This document shows positions 6,761 to 15,123 of a stretch of DNA of 19,479 nucleotides, in pieces. Position numbers and translations under genes: made by a program. Within the stretch, counting starts at the first letter, position 1; every line of letters begins with the position of its first letter. The notes under the pieces were generated by a model. That model ran no database searches. It worked only from the letters and a program-made list of their open reading frames with translations, and was not told the origin of the DNA. The DNA comes from Desulfobacteraceae bacterium. Its GTDB lineage: Bacteria; Desulfobacterota; DSM-4660; Desulfatiglandales; Desulfatiglandaceae. The DNA is taken from the NCBI GenBank assembly GCA_030612945.1, contig JAUWMY010000006.1, forward strand, positions 1 to 19,479. Reading direction: 5' to 3'.

Positions 6761-8437
6761 ATGAAAAGCAAACTAAAAGCGCTCTTAGAAAATACAATTG
6801 ACGACTGTTTCCAACAGGGAATACTCTCAAAAACCCCACTTCCGAATTATGTAATAGAAGTCCCAAACAATCCGGCCCATGGTGATTTTGCCACCAATCT
6901 GCCTATGACCCTCGCATCAAGCCAGAAACGAAGCCCCCGGGAGATTGCGTTCGTCATAGTTGACCATCTCAAAGACGACGGGAATCTCATTGAAAATGCG
7001 GAGATAGCGGGTCCTGGCTTTATCAACTTTAGAATCAAGGCACAGGAATGGTATCGAGCTTTGTCCGAGATTGTAAGGCTCAAAGAAATTTACGGCCGGA
7101 ATGACACGGGAAACCATCAAAAAATGATGATTGAATTTGTAAGCGCAAACCCAACCGGTCCCCTTCATCTTGGGCATGGGAGAGGTGCGGCATTAGGGGA
7201 TACCCTCTCCAGAATTTTTTCCTTTTGCGGTTATGATGTGGCCCGCGAGTTCTATATCAATGATGCGGGACAACAGATAAAGCTCTTAGGCGAATCCATT
7301 TTCAGCCGGTTTAAACAGATGTCTGATCCTGAACATCCATTCCCGCAAAAAGGATATCATGGAGACTATATCCTTGACCTGGCAAAGACAATATCCGAAG
7401 AAATCGATCTGGAGGCCATGCCCGAAGAGGAGGCCATCCATGTGTGTACCCAAACGGGCAAACAAGTAATGCTTGATGAGATCAAGCAAGACCTGCTCCG
7501 GTTCAGGGTCCCCTTTGACGTATGGTACCGTGAAAGCGATCTTTACTCCTCAGGGCAGCTCAAGGATGCCCTTAAGATAGTCAAAGACAGAGAACAACTC
7601 TATGAGAAGGATGGGGCACTGTGGATTGCTACGACTAAATTCGGGGATGACAAGGACCGGGTTCTTCAGAAACAAGACGGGCAATTTACCTATTTTGCTA
7701 CGGATATGGCCTACCATCTGGATAAAAAGAGTCGTGGTTTTGAACATGTGATCAACATTTGGGGAGCAGACCATCATGGTTATGTCCCCCGCATGCAGGC
7801 TGCGCTTTCGGCATACGGCTTTCCGGAAGGCTGGTTATCAGTTGTGCTGATTCAGCTTGTAAAGCTCTGGCGGGCCGGACAAGAGATAAAAATGTCAAAA
7901 AGGGCAGGTTCATATGTCACACTTCAGGAACTGGTGGACGAGGTTGGTGTGGACCCGGTACGCTTCATCTTCCTCACCAAGAGTAATGACTCAGCTCTGG
8001 ATTTTGACATAGATCTTGTAAAAAAACAGGACAGTGAAAATCCGGTCTATTATGTCCAATATGCGCATGCCAGAATATGCAGCATTTTCAGGAAGGCAGC
8101 CTCGGAAGGAATATCGCTGCCTGATGCACCGGATGGGCTCCTGGAACGACTTGTGTTAGACGAGGAGATGGCATTAATCAAGCGCATGGCCTCATTTCCA
8201 TCCCTTTTAATTGATATCTGCAGTAGCCTGGAGCCCCATCGTCTGACCTATTACCTCACTGACCTGGCCGCTTTGTTTCACAGATACTTTAACCTGGGTA
8301 CGAAAACCCCCGATTATCGGGTACTTACCCATGATAGTGCATTGAGCCAGGCAAGGTTGTTTCTGGTAGGGGCGGTAAGGATTGTAATAGGCAACGGACT
8401 TGAACTCCTGGGCATAAGCGCGCCAGAGAAAATGTGA
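6761..8437 (+). CDS. argS: Arginyl-tRNA synthetase
   Basis: This 558-residue class I aminoacyl-tRNA synthetase charges tRNA-Arg with arginine in the cytoplasm. The N-terminal additional domain carries HGDFATN (40-46). The catalytic core carries the HIGH-type motif in PTGPLHLGHGRG (HLGH at 136-139), the GADHHGY segment (335-341) and the canonical KMSK loop at 377-380 (EIKMSKRAG). The C-terminal helical anticodon-binding (DALR-type) domain ends in GNGLELLGIS. Length and motifs are normal for ArgRS; nothing appears missing. An AAGGA site lies about 8 bases before the ATG. It begins a plus-strand run (argS, SPOR protein, argA, tatB, tatC) with short gaps that may be one transcript. Confidence 0.97.
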   Translation: MKSKLKALLENTIDDCFQQGILSKTPLPNYVIEVPNNPAHGDFATNLPMTLASSQKRSPREIAFVIVDHLKDDGNLIENAEIAGPGFINFRIKAQEWYRALSEIVRLKEIYGRNDTGNHQKMMIEFVSANPTGPLHLGHGRGAALGDTLSRIFSFCGYDVAREFYINDAGQQIKLLGESIFSRFKQMSDPEHPFPQKGYHGDYILDLAKTISEEIDLEAMPEEEAIHVCTQTGKQVMLDEIKQDLLRFRVPFDVWYRESDLYSSGQLKDALKIVKDREQLYEKDGALWIATTKFGDDKDRVLQKQDGQFTYFATDMAYHLDKKSRGFEHVINIWGADHHGYVPRMQAALSAYGFPEGWLSVVLIQLVKLWRAGQEIKMSKRAGSYVTLQELVDEVGVDPVRFIFLTKSNDSALDFDIDLVKKQDSENPVYYVQYAHARICSIFRKAASEGISLPDAPDGLLERLVLDEEMALIKRMASFPSLLIDICSSLEPHRLTYYLTDLAALFHRYFNLGTKTPDYRVLTHDSALSQARLFLVGAVRIVIGNGLELLGISAPEKM

Positions 8438-8453
8438 AAAGGGTTCTGAGACC

Positions 8454-9494
8454 ATGGCCCGCAAAAAATCCAAAGCCAAAAAGAAGAGCAAAAGATACCG
8501 GGTGGACCTTTCTCGCACATCTCTTTTTTTCTGGTGCCTGGGGACCTTATTCCTCCTGGCGTGGATTTTTGTGCTTGGAATTCTTGTGGGCCGGGGTTTT
8601 TTCCCTCAGGGAGCCGAGACCCTGTCAAAACTACGGATCCCAATCGGCAGGTTGCAGGGTGTTGTTGGCAATAGAAAAGCATCTGATTTAGATTCCATCA
8701 AAGGGCTGGATAAGAACCCTGAATTTGAGTTCTATGATCAATTGTCTGTTAAAAAAGGTGAATTGGCCAAAAACAATAAATCAGGCGCCAAAAAGGCAGG
8801 GAGGCAGACAGAGCTGGCCAAGCGGTTTGAAACAGATAAAAATTCTGCCGTAAAAGTTGAAGCTCCGAAAAAAGATCAAACAAACTCCAGTAAGGGAGGA
8901 GGGCAGACAAGGCCCGCTGGAGAGATCAAGCCTATGGATGCCGGCGGGGCCTACACCGTGCAGGTAGCTTCCCTTGACAGTGAAAGTAAGGCAGTCAAGA
9001 TGGCCGACCAGCTAAAGAGTGGAGGTTATTCTGCGTACGTGCATAAGGTCAATGTTAAAGGTAAAACATACTACCGGGTAAAGTGTGGAAGGTTCGAGGA
9101 CAAAAAAGAGGCCGGTGATTTTAAGAGCCTGTTGTATCAGAAAGAAAAAATCAAAGGTTTTGTTACAAAGGGCTTTACCGATAATGTTCAACTGGACACT
9201 AAGAAGAGAAAGGAACTGGCAAGCCTCGTTAGAGAAATCAAGTCCACAGAAACTGGCGGGGCGTACACTTTGCAGGTAGCTTCCCTTGACAGTGAAAATA
9301 AGGCAGTCAAGATGGCTGGCCGGTTAAAAAAACGGGGGCATCCGGCTTACGTAAAAAAGGTCAATGTAAAAGGCAAAACATACTACCGGGTGAGGTGTGG
9401 GAGATTCAGTGATAAAAAAGAAGCCGGCGATTATGAAATGCTGTTGGCCAAACAGGATAAAATCAAAGGTTTTGTAATCAAATTAGAACAATAA
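8454..9494 (+). CDS. SPOR-domain membrane protein with two near-identical SPOR domains
   Basis: This 346-residue protein begins with a very basic cytoplasmic tail (about 1-16) and has one membrane helix (about 24-46). A variable, Lys-rich low-complexity linker (about 75-160) leads to two SPOR domains at about 164-240 and 268-343. Each SPOR repeat starts GGAYTxQVASLDSE and includes the same VNVKGKTYYRV strand. SPOR domains bind glycan strands lacking stem peptides at division sites, so this is probably a bitopic inner-membrane protein of the cell wall or divisome. Two SPOR domains that are almost copies of each other are unusual. It starts 16 bases after argS with only a weak ribosome-binding site, and argA follows 8 bases after its stop. 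Confidence 0.9.
   Translation: MARKKSKAKKKSKRYRVDLSRTSLFFWCLGTLFLLAWIFVLGILVGRGFFPQGAETLSKLRIPIGRLQGVVGNRKASDLDSIKGLDKNPEFEFYDQLSVKKGELAKNNKSGAKKAGRQTELAKRFETDKNSAVKVEAPKKDQTNSSKGGGQTRPAGEIKPMDAGGAYTVQVASLDSESKAVKMADQLKSGGYSAYVHKVNVKGKTYYRVKCGRFEDKKEAGDFKSLLYQKEKIKGFVTKGFTDNVQLDTKKRKELASLVREIKSTETGGAYTLQVASLDSENKAVKMAGRLKKRGHPAYVKKVNVKGKTYYRVRCGRFSDKKEAGDYEMLLAKQDKIKGFVIKLEQ
8943..9482 (+). repeat. Intragenic direct duplication of the SPOR domain
   Basis: The segment from 8943 (about 230 bases) is repeated from 9255, an offset of 312 bases (104 codons). The copies share 27 identical bases beginning TGCAGGTAGCTTCCCTTGAC, then, after one mismatch, another 18 identical bases. The similarity is at DNA level, including synonymous positions, so duplication or gene conversion was recent compared with normal domain divergence. 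Confidence 0.85.
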
Positions 9495-9502
9495 AGGTTT
9501 CA

Positions 9503-9967
9503 ATGCATATCAAAAAAGCGGCTGCAGGCGATATTACCGCCATCCACAGTATCCTGAATTATTACGCAGAGCAGGATCTTTTGTTACCAAGGTCTTTGAG
9601 CGAACTTTATGATCATTTAAGGGATTATTTTGTCCTGGAGAACAAGGAGAAGGCGCATTCAATACACGGGGTGTGTGGCCTGCGTGTATACTGGGAGGAC
9701 CTGGCTGAGATCAAGTCCTTAGCTGTTTCCAAAGACCAACAGGATAGAGGTTTCGGCTCGAAGCTTGTCAGGGCCTGTCTGCAGGAGGCCCGGTCTTTAG
9801 GGATAAGGAAGGTGTTTACGCTTACTTATGTCCCCGACTTTTTTATGAGACTTGGGTTCAAGGAGGTAGACAGATCGATATTTCCCCAGAAGATCTGGGC
9901 AGATTGCCTGAAATGCCCCAAATTCCCGGACTGCGATGAGGTCGCATTGGCAATCGACTTGCAGTGA
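9503..9967 (+). CDS. argA: N-acetylglutamate synthase, short GNAT type
   Basis: This 154-residue GNAT acetyltransferase resembles the stand-alone or ArgH-fused N-acetylglutamate synthases. These transfer acetyl from acetyl-CoA to glutamate, the first step of arginine synthesis. Diagnostic parts are LLPRS (27-31), AEIKSLAVS (68-76), the acetyl-CoA loop QDRGFG (80-85), VFTLTYVPDFFMRLGF (104-119), FPQKIWADC (127-135) and the cysteine-rich tail C135-x2-C138-x5-C144-D-E. It has no amino-acid-kinase domain, unlike the E. coli enzyme. AAAGG lies just before the ATG. It sits with argS in the same run, giving a loose arginine theme. The substrate is inferred from motifs; a different GNAT substrate cannot be excluded. 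Confidence 0.87.
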   Translation: MHIKKAAAGDITAIHSILNYYAEQDLLLPRSLSELYDHLRDYFVLENKEKAHSIHGVCGLRVYWEDLAEIKSLAVSKDQQDRGFGSKLVRACLQEARSLGIRKVFTLTYVPDFFMRLGFKEVDRSIFPQKIWADCLKCPKFPDCDEVALAIDLQ

Positions 9968-10023
9968 ATTTAACAGCAGATGTCGGAAATTTTTAAGATG
10001 CAACACATCATTGGGAGGATATA

Positions 10024-10404
10024 ATGTTTGGCATTGGCATGCCGGAACTGATAATTATTTTGGTTATCGCTTTGATTGTTATTGGTCCGAAGAAACTGCC
10101 CGACCTGGCCAAAGCGCTTGGTAAAGGTATGGCAGAATTCAAAAAAGCCACACAGGAGATTAAGGATAGCCTGGATGTGGAAGAAGACCTAAATGAAATA
10201 AAAGATGATTTGGTCGATTCCATTAGCGGTCTGGATATGCCACAAGAACCGGAGCCGCCAAAATCCACTGAAACCGAAGAGCCAACATATAGTGACATGG
10301 AGGAAGTACCTGAAGACCACGAAAAGGTAGAAAATGAAATTCAGGAAGAGAAAAAGGAGTTAAACGGCAGAGATAAAGCAGAGGAGACAAAAGATGGTGG
10401 ATAG
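10024..10404 (+). CDS. tatB: Twin-arginine translocase subunit TatB (TatA/B family)
   Basis: This 126-residue Tat protein has a short N-terminal membrane helix (about 7-20), the hinge GPKKLP (21-26), an amphipathic helix (about 27-50) and a long acidic Glu/Asp-rich tail. Residue 8 is Glu, as in TatB; TatA usually has a polar Gln there. The name tatB is therefore preferred, but no separate TatA is in the window, so one bifunctional TatA/B protein is possible. A strong GGGAGG site (10013-10018) precedes the ATG. The end overlaps tatC by 11 bases, so TatB and TatC are coupled, as expected for the receptor complex that recognises folded twin-arginine substrates. Confidence 0.87.
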   Translation: MFGIGMPELIIILVIALIVIGPKKLPDLAKALGKGMAEFKKATQEIKDSLDVEEDLNEIKDDLVDSISGLDMPQEPEPPKSTETEEPTYSDMEEVPEDHEKVENEIQEEKKELNGRDKAEETKDGG

Positions 10405-11158
10405 CGCCGAAAAGCAGCCCTTCCTGAGTCATCTTGAGGAACTGCGCAAACGGCTTGTTGTGTGTGCTATTGGTGTGGGAGCCGGTTTTGTCATTGCCTA
10501 TATCTTTGCAGAAAGGCTTTTTCAACTGTTGGTGGCCCCTCTTAAGGCTGTGATGCCGGAGGGCGATCAACTGATTTTCACCAACCTGCCTGAGATGTTT
10601 TTTGCCTATATCAAGGTGGCCTTTATTGCAGGTATCATGGCTGCCTCTCCTCTGATCTTTTACCAATTGTGGATGTTCATCGCTCCTGGCCTTTACCGGA
10701 AAGAAAAAAAAATGGCGATCCCTTTTGTCGTATCTTCCACAATTCTGTTCGTTGGCGGAGCGCTCTTTGGCTATTTTGTCGTCTTTCCCTTTGGGTTTAA
10801 ATTCTTCATAGGGTTTTCCAATGAATACGTAAAGGCCCTCCCGTCTGTAAAGCAGTACTTTTCCTTCTCCATGAAACTACTCTTTGCGTTTGGTGCCGTC
10901 TTTGAACTCCCTGTCATTATCTTCTTCCTGTCGAAGATGGGAATAGTTACACCCCAGTTCTTGCGTCAAAAACGCAAGTACGCTATTTTGTTGACCTTTG
11001 CCCTGGCCGCAATACTGACTCCTCCGGATGTCATCACGCAATGTATGATGGCCGGGCCCCTGATCGTGCTGTATGAAATTGGAATTCTGGTTTCAAGAAT
11101 TGCTCAGAAGAAAAAAGAAGATAAAGAAACAGCGAAGGCCGAAGCCGATGAAGATTAA
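10394..11158 (+). CDS. tatC: Sec-independent protein translocase TatC
   Basis: This 254-residue polytopic membrane protein with about six helices is the Tat receptor subunit that recognises twin-arginine signal peptides. Family marks are HLEELRKRL (13-21), the segment FIAPGLYRKEKK with E104 aligning with the functionally important E103 of E. coli, E171 in GAVFELP (matching E170), LTPPDV (198-203 region), and LYEIGI near the end. The C-terminus is a charged Lys/Glu tail. The ATG at 10394 follows GAGGAG (10381-10386) and overlaps the tatB end. The next gene is on the opposite strand and ends 23 bases away. Confidence 0.97.
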   Translation: MVDSAEKQPFLSHLEELRKRLVVCAIGVGAGFVIAYIFAERLFQLLVAPLKAVMPEGDQLIFTNLPEMFFAYIKVAFIAGIMAASPLIFYQLWMFIAPGLYRKEKKMAIPFVVSSTILFVGGALFGYFVVFPFGFKFFIGFSNEYVKALPSVKQYFSFSMKLLFAFGAVFELPVIIFFLSKMGIVTPQFLRQKRKYAILLTFALAAILTPPDVITQCMMAGPLIVLYEIGILVSRIAQKKKEDKETAKAEADED

Positions 11159-11185
11159 TCCTAACTAAACCAATCAACGGATTAA
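11155..11185. terminator. Weak bidirectional hairpin between convergent genes
   Basis: TTAATCC (11155-11161) and GGATTAA (11179-11185) form a 7-bp stem around a 17-base loop. The stem covers the stop codons of tatC (plus strand) and the lipoprotein gene (minus strand). The stem is short and lacks a clear T-run on either strand, so this is a modest candidate. Confidence 0.3.
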
Positions 11186-13134
11186 CGGAACACGCTGAAA
11201 TGATTTCCCGAAATAGTCAAAAGAAGTGATTCCTTTTCTACCTCGCCATGGGAATCAAATGATATACCTCCAGTAACGCCATCGAAATAGTAATAAAGGA
11301 GTGCCTTCTTCAGGGTCCTTCTCGTTCGAACGTCCTCATCTGAAATTACCTCCATCAGATATTTGATGGTGTCATATCCGGTGGCAGCCAGGATCCCGGG
11401 CTCAGCATCGAAATTTGCCTTGTATTCTTCCACAAAGGAATCCCCCCCCGCATCACCGAGACCTTCAAAATACCCTGATGAAAAAATGGCACCCTGGACA
11501 TAATCTCCAGCCGTCTCTATCAAGTGGGGAGACTGCCAGGCGCTTGTTCCCGCCAAAAGGACATCCAGGACGTCATAATATGCCAGTTGGGGGGCGATCA
11601 TGGCCACTCTCTGAAAATTGTCCGGTATAAAAACCATGTCAAAATCGATAATAGGTTGGGGTTCCTCTGGAAATATTATGCTTTCCTCTTCTTCAGGAGT
11701 CCTCATGGCCAGGAGTTCCTGCGTCAAAGATTCGGGCCTCGGGTAGTAAAGGCCTGTCATTTTTTTGATTTGTTCGGCAAAATCTGTCTCATCTGTCTTG
11801 TAGGGCTCCACGGCCGTCACCATTCCGCCCATCTCCTCCAGTCTGTCCCAGAAGATATTTAAAAAAAACTGGCCATAGGAATTATCCGGATAAAGGATGG
11901 CAAAACGCTTAAGACCCATGTGACGTATCGCTACATCGAGAAGCTTGTCTACCTCGCGTGATGGCGTCAAGAAATTACGAAACACCATGGCTCCCTCTTC
12001 AGTAATACCTTCCTTCTGTGTAAAGGTAATCATCGGGACTCCCAGTGTCTGGGCTTTCTTTGCTGAAGCCGTGGCGGCCCTGCTGGAAAGGGGTCCAATA
12101 ACAGCAATCACTTTTTCATTATTAGCCAGCTCTTCCAGACCGGTTAGTGCAAGTTCCGGGTCGCCTTTGGTATCCATAATTACCAGTTCAAGATCAGGAG
12201 CATCTCCTGTTTCGTTGAACATCCCCATTCCAAGCTCAATTCCGTTCAGTACTTCCTGTCCGTAGATGGCAAAAGGGCCACTGAGGGGAAGGAGACAGCC
12301 CAACACACCTTTTTTGACTGAAAGCTCCTCCTGGATACTCTCCAAAATTTGCCTTCCAGCCGAAACCCAATATTGCTCCGGGGTGGATCGGATCAAGGCC
12401 ATAGCTGCATTCTGCGACTTTTCAAGTTCGTTCTGTTCTAAATAAAGGGCTGCCATCCTGTGGTAAACCTTTGGTGCATAATCAGTGTCTGCAGCAATTT
12501 CTTCCAACTCTTCGAGTTCTCCTATCTCGATGGTCCTTATTATATCCTCCAGTTTTTCGTTGAGCTCTGCCTGCCTTTTGAGATCATCCACCAGCTCCGA
12601 TTCCGCCCTAAGCCACCATTTAAAAGCCCCGGAGTTATCACCCAGTGCCCTAAGATTATTACCCATGAGCACAGACACGTCCCCCTTTAACGAATGCCAG
12701 GGGAATTCCTCAAGCCATTTTAGACACTCATCTACCGAGTCCCTGTACTCACTTAGGGAAAAGAGGTGGCTGGCAATTTGATAGTGTACAGCGGCTAAAT
12801 CAGTGTAATAGGGAAATTGCCGGGAAATTTTCCTCAGAAGGTCCAGGGCTTTTTCGTATTGCCCGGATTGCGAATATATCTCTGCCATGCGGTGCAGGGC
12901 CACGGCCGAATTTTTGTCACTGGGATATTGTTTTAGATAAGCCCCATATGCATCAAGCGCCTTATCCAACTCCCCCCTCTGCCAGTAGTCCTCGGCAAGT
13001 GCAAAATGGTCAGGCGGGGCCTCCTTCAGAACCTCTTTTTCCAAAACAATTCTCGGCTGGCAGGCGGTGAAAAAAAAGGCTATCCCCAGCATTAGAGCCA
13101 GGATAGCCTTAGTTAAAGGGATAGGTCTAAACAT
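11182..13134 (-). CDS. LppC/LpoA-like lipoprotein: TPR domain plus type I periplasmic-binding domain
   Basis: This 650-residue protein has a lipoprotein signal peptide with the acceptor Cys at 25 (FFFTAC). TPR-type helical repeats follow (about 43-270, for example ALDAYGAYLKQYPSD and EKALDLLRKISRQFP). The C-terminal type I periplasmic-binding fold (about 276-650) starts GVLGCLLPLSGPFAIYGQ. This order is the same as in the outer-membrane lipoprotein LpoA/LppC, which activates penicillin-binding protein 1a in gammaproteobacteria; branched-chain amino-acid receptors share only the C-terminal half. A role in cell-wall synthesis is a reasonable inference, not shown. The ATG overlaps the dnaK stop by one base (TAATG), which indicates coupling. 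It lies where dnaJ is often found. Confidence 0.8.
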   Translation of the reverse strand: MFRPIPLTKAILALMLGIAFFFTACQPRIVLEKEVLKEAPPDHFALAEDYWQRGELDKALDAYGAYLKQYPSDKNSAVALHRMAEIYSQSGQYEKALDLLRKISRQFPYYTDLAAVHYQIASHLFSLSEYRDSVDECLKWLEEFPWHSLKGDVSVLMGNNLRALGDNSGAFKWWLRAESELVDDLKRQAELNEKLEDIIRTIEIGELEELEEIAADTDYAPKVYHRMAALYLEQNELEKSQNAAMALIRSTPEQYWVSAGRQILESIQEELSVKKGVLGCLLPLSGPFAIYGQEVLNGIELGMGMFNETGDAPDLELVIMDTKGDPELALTGLEELANNEKVIAVIGPLSSRAATASAKKAQTLGVPMITFTQKEGITEEGAMVFRNFLTPSREVDKLLDVAIRHMGLKRFAILYPDNSYGQFFLNIFWDRLEEMGGMVTAVEPYKTDETDFAEQIKKMTGLYYPRPESLTQELLAMRTPEEEESIIFPEEPQPIIDFDMVFIPDNFQRVAMIAPQLAYYDVLDVLLAGTSAWQSPHLIETAGDYVQGAIFSSGYFEGLGDAGGDSFVEEYKANFDAEPGILAATGYDTIKYLMEVISDEDVRTRRTLKKALLYYYFDGVTGGISFDSHGEVEKESLLLTISGNHFSVFR

Positions 13135-15044
13135 TATTTTTTCACTTCTTCAAAATCGGCATCCACTACATCTTCATCTTTTTCAGCGCCAGCAGCGGAT
13201 TCAGCCCCTGTAGTACCTTCAGCCTGCTCCTGCTGTTGGCTCGCCTGAGCATACATGGCCTCTGCCAGTTTGTGGGATGCCTGGGTCAATTCGTCAGTCA
13301 GCCTTTTAATGTCCTCTGTATCTTCCCCTTCCATGGCCTTTTTCAGACTTTCAATCGCCTGATTGATATTTCCTTTAGTAGCTTCGTCCACCTTGTCCCC
13401 GGCCTCTTTCATAGACTTCTCAGTGGTATAGATCATGGAGTCAGCCATGTTACGGGCATCTATAAGTTCACGCTTCTTCTTGTCTTCGTCAGCGTGCATT
13501 TCTGCGTCTTTTATAAGACTATCTATCTCCTCTTCACTCAGACCACTTGAGGCAGTGATCTTAATGGATTGCTCTTTGCCGGTTCCCATGTCTTTGGCAG
13601 AGACGCTCACGATTCCATTGGCATCAATGTCAAAAGTCACCTCAATCTGGGGCATACCCCGGGGGGCAGCGGGAATACCCACTAACTGAAACCGTCCGAG
13701 GGTCTTGTTACCCCCAGCCATCTCACGTTCTCCCTGGAGCACATGGATCTCAACAGCCGGTTGATTGTCGGCTGCGGTTGAAAAAATCTGGCTCTTTTTT
13801 GTAGGGATAGTTGTATTTTTTTCGATCAACTTGGTAGAAACCCCACCAAGGGTTTCAATCCCGAGGGAAAGCGGTGTTACATCCAGAAGAAGTACGTCCT
13901 TAACATCACCCGTTAGTACGCCACCCTGAATGGCCGCACCGGCAGCAACCACCTCATCAGGATTCACGCCCTTGCTGGGTTCTTTACCGAAAATTTCTTT
14001 GACCTTTGCCTGCACCCTGGGCATTCGGGTCATGCCACCAACCAGGATCACTTCGTCAATATCACTGGTTTTGAGGCCGGAATCTTTCAATGCTGCGTTG
14101 CACGGCCCTACCACTTTTTCAACCAGATCATCCACCAGGGCCTCTAACTTGGCACGGGTCAATTTGATATTGAGGTGCTTGGGTCCACTGGCGTCCGCTG
14201 TGATAAATGGAAGATTGACGTCCGTCTCCATTGAGCCGGAAAGCTCAACTTTGGCCTTCTCCCCTCCTTCTTTTAACCTTTGAAGGGCCATCTTGTCATT
14301 TCGGAGATCAATGCCCTGGTCTTTCTTGAATTCATCTGCCAGGTATTCGATGATGCGAAGGTCAAAATCCTCGCCGCCCAGATGTGTATCACCGTTGGTC
14401 GACTTGACCTCAAAAACACCATCGCCTATTTCAAGGATTGATATATCAAAGGTGCCGCCGCCCAGGTCAAATACCGCAATCTTTCGGTCTCCTTTTTTGT
14501 CCAGCCCAAAGGCGAGGGATGCCGCTGTCGGCTCATTTATAATCCTTTCTACTTTCAGCCCTGCAATACGCCCGGCATCTTTGGTGGCCTGCCTCTGGCT
14601 GTCATTAAAATAGGCGGGCACAGTGATCACAGCTTCAGTTATTTTTTCACCGAGATAATCCTCTGCTGTCTCTCTCATCTTCTGAAGTATCATGGCAGAT
14701 ATCTCAGCGGGGCTGTAATCCTTCCCTCTGACAGAAACACCTGCATCCCCATTGGATGCCTTACTAATCTTGTAGGGAAGAATCTTGATATCATTTTGTA
14801 CCTCAGGTGAATCGTACTTTCGACCAATAAGCCTCTTAACCGCAAAGACAGTGTTTTCAGGGTTGGTAACGGCCTGTCTCTTCGCGGTCTGGCCCACCAG
14901 CCTCTCTCCTCCATCGGTAAAGGCAACTATGGAAGGGGTTGTCCTGCTTCCTTCTGCATTGGCGATTACAACAGGATCCCCGCCCTCCATTACAGCAACA
15001 CACGAATTGGTTGTTCCTAAATCAATGCCTATTAGTTTTCCCAT
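13134..15044 (-). CDS. dnaK: Chaperone protein DnaK (Hsp70)
   Basis: This 636-residue Hsp70 is of normal length. The N-terminal ATPase domain holds IGIDLGTTNSCV (5-16), ITVPAYFNDSQRQATKDAG (140-158) and VFDLGGGTFD (191-200). The linker VLLLDVTPL precedes the substrate-binding beta domain, which includes TLGGVSTKLIEKNTTIP. The C-terminal lid is followed by a Gln/Glu/Ala-rich tail ending VVDADFEEVKK. It folds and protects proteins in the cytoplasm with GrpE as nucleotide exchange factor. AAGGAG (15053-15058) is well spaced before the ATG. It follows grpE by 79 bases. dnaJ is not found next to it; the lipoprotein gene takes that position. Confidence 0.99.
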   Translation of the reverse strand: MGKLIGIDLGTTNSCVAVMEGGDPVVIANAEGSRTTPSIVAFTDGGERLVGQTAKRQAVTNPENTVFAVKRLIGRKYDSPEVQNDIKILPYKISKASNGDAGVSVRGKDYSPAEISAMILQKMRETAEDYLGEKITEAVITVPAYFNDSQRQATKDAGRIAGLKVERIINEPTAASLAFGLDKKGDRKIAVFDLGGGTFDISILEIGDGVFEVKSTNGDTHLGGEDFDLRIIEYLADEFKKDQGIDLRNDKMALQRLKEGGEKAKVELSGSMETDVNLPFITADASGPKHLNIKLTRAKLEALVDDLVEKVVGPCNAALKDSGLKTSDIDEVILVGGMTRMPRVQAKVKEIFGKEPSKGVNPDEVVAAGAAIQGGVLTGDVKDVLLLDVTPLSLGIETLGGVSTKLIEKNTTIPTKKSQIFSTAADNQPAVEIHVLQGEREMAGGNKTLGRFQLVGIPAAPRGMPQIEVTFDIDANGIVSVSAKDMGTGKEQSIKITASSGLSEEEIDSLIKDAEMHADEDKKKRELIDARNMADSMIYTTEKSMKEAGDKVDEATKGNINQAIESLKKAMEGEDTEDIKRLTDELTQASHKLAEAMYAQASQQQEQAEGTTGAESAAGAEKDEDVVDADFEEVKK

Positions 15045-15098
15045 TTTTTTATCTCCTTAAATCCACAACTTTTTCTTAATAGTTTTTAAAATAATATT

Positions 15099-15116
15099 AG
15101 GCCCAATACCCGGCCT
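15099..15116 (-). other. Small GC hairpin between grpE and dnaK
   Basis: AGGCC and GGCCT form a 5-bp stem around an 8-base loop, followed on the minus strand by AATATTATTTT. It could be a weak attenuator or mRNA-processing site that adjusts the DnaK:GrpE ratio, or it may be chance. No CIRCE or obvious heat-shock promoter was seen in this gap. Confidence 0.25.
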
Positions 15117-15123
15117 TTCTAAT

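Noticed and set aside
8943..9482. Direct repeats considered as a possible CRISPR or transposon trace
   Set aside because: They are in-frame coding copies of a SPOR domain about 230 bases long, not short spaced repeats.
13930..14613. Long plus-strand open frames opposite dnaK
   Set aside because: Antisense frames of this kind are a well-known artefact of dnaK codon use. No start signals or domains.
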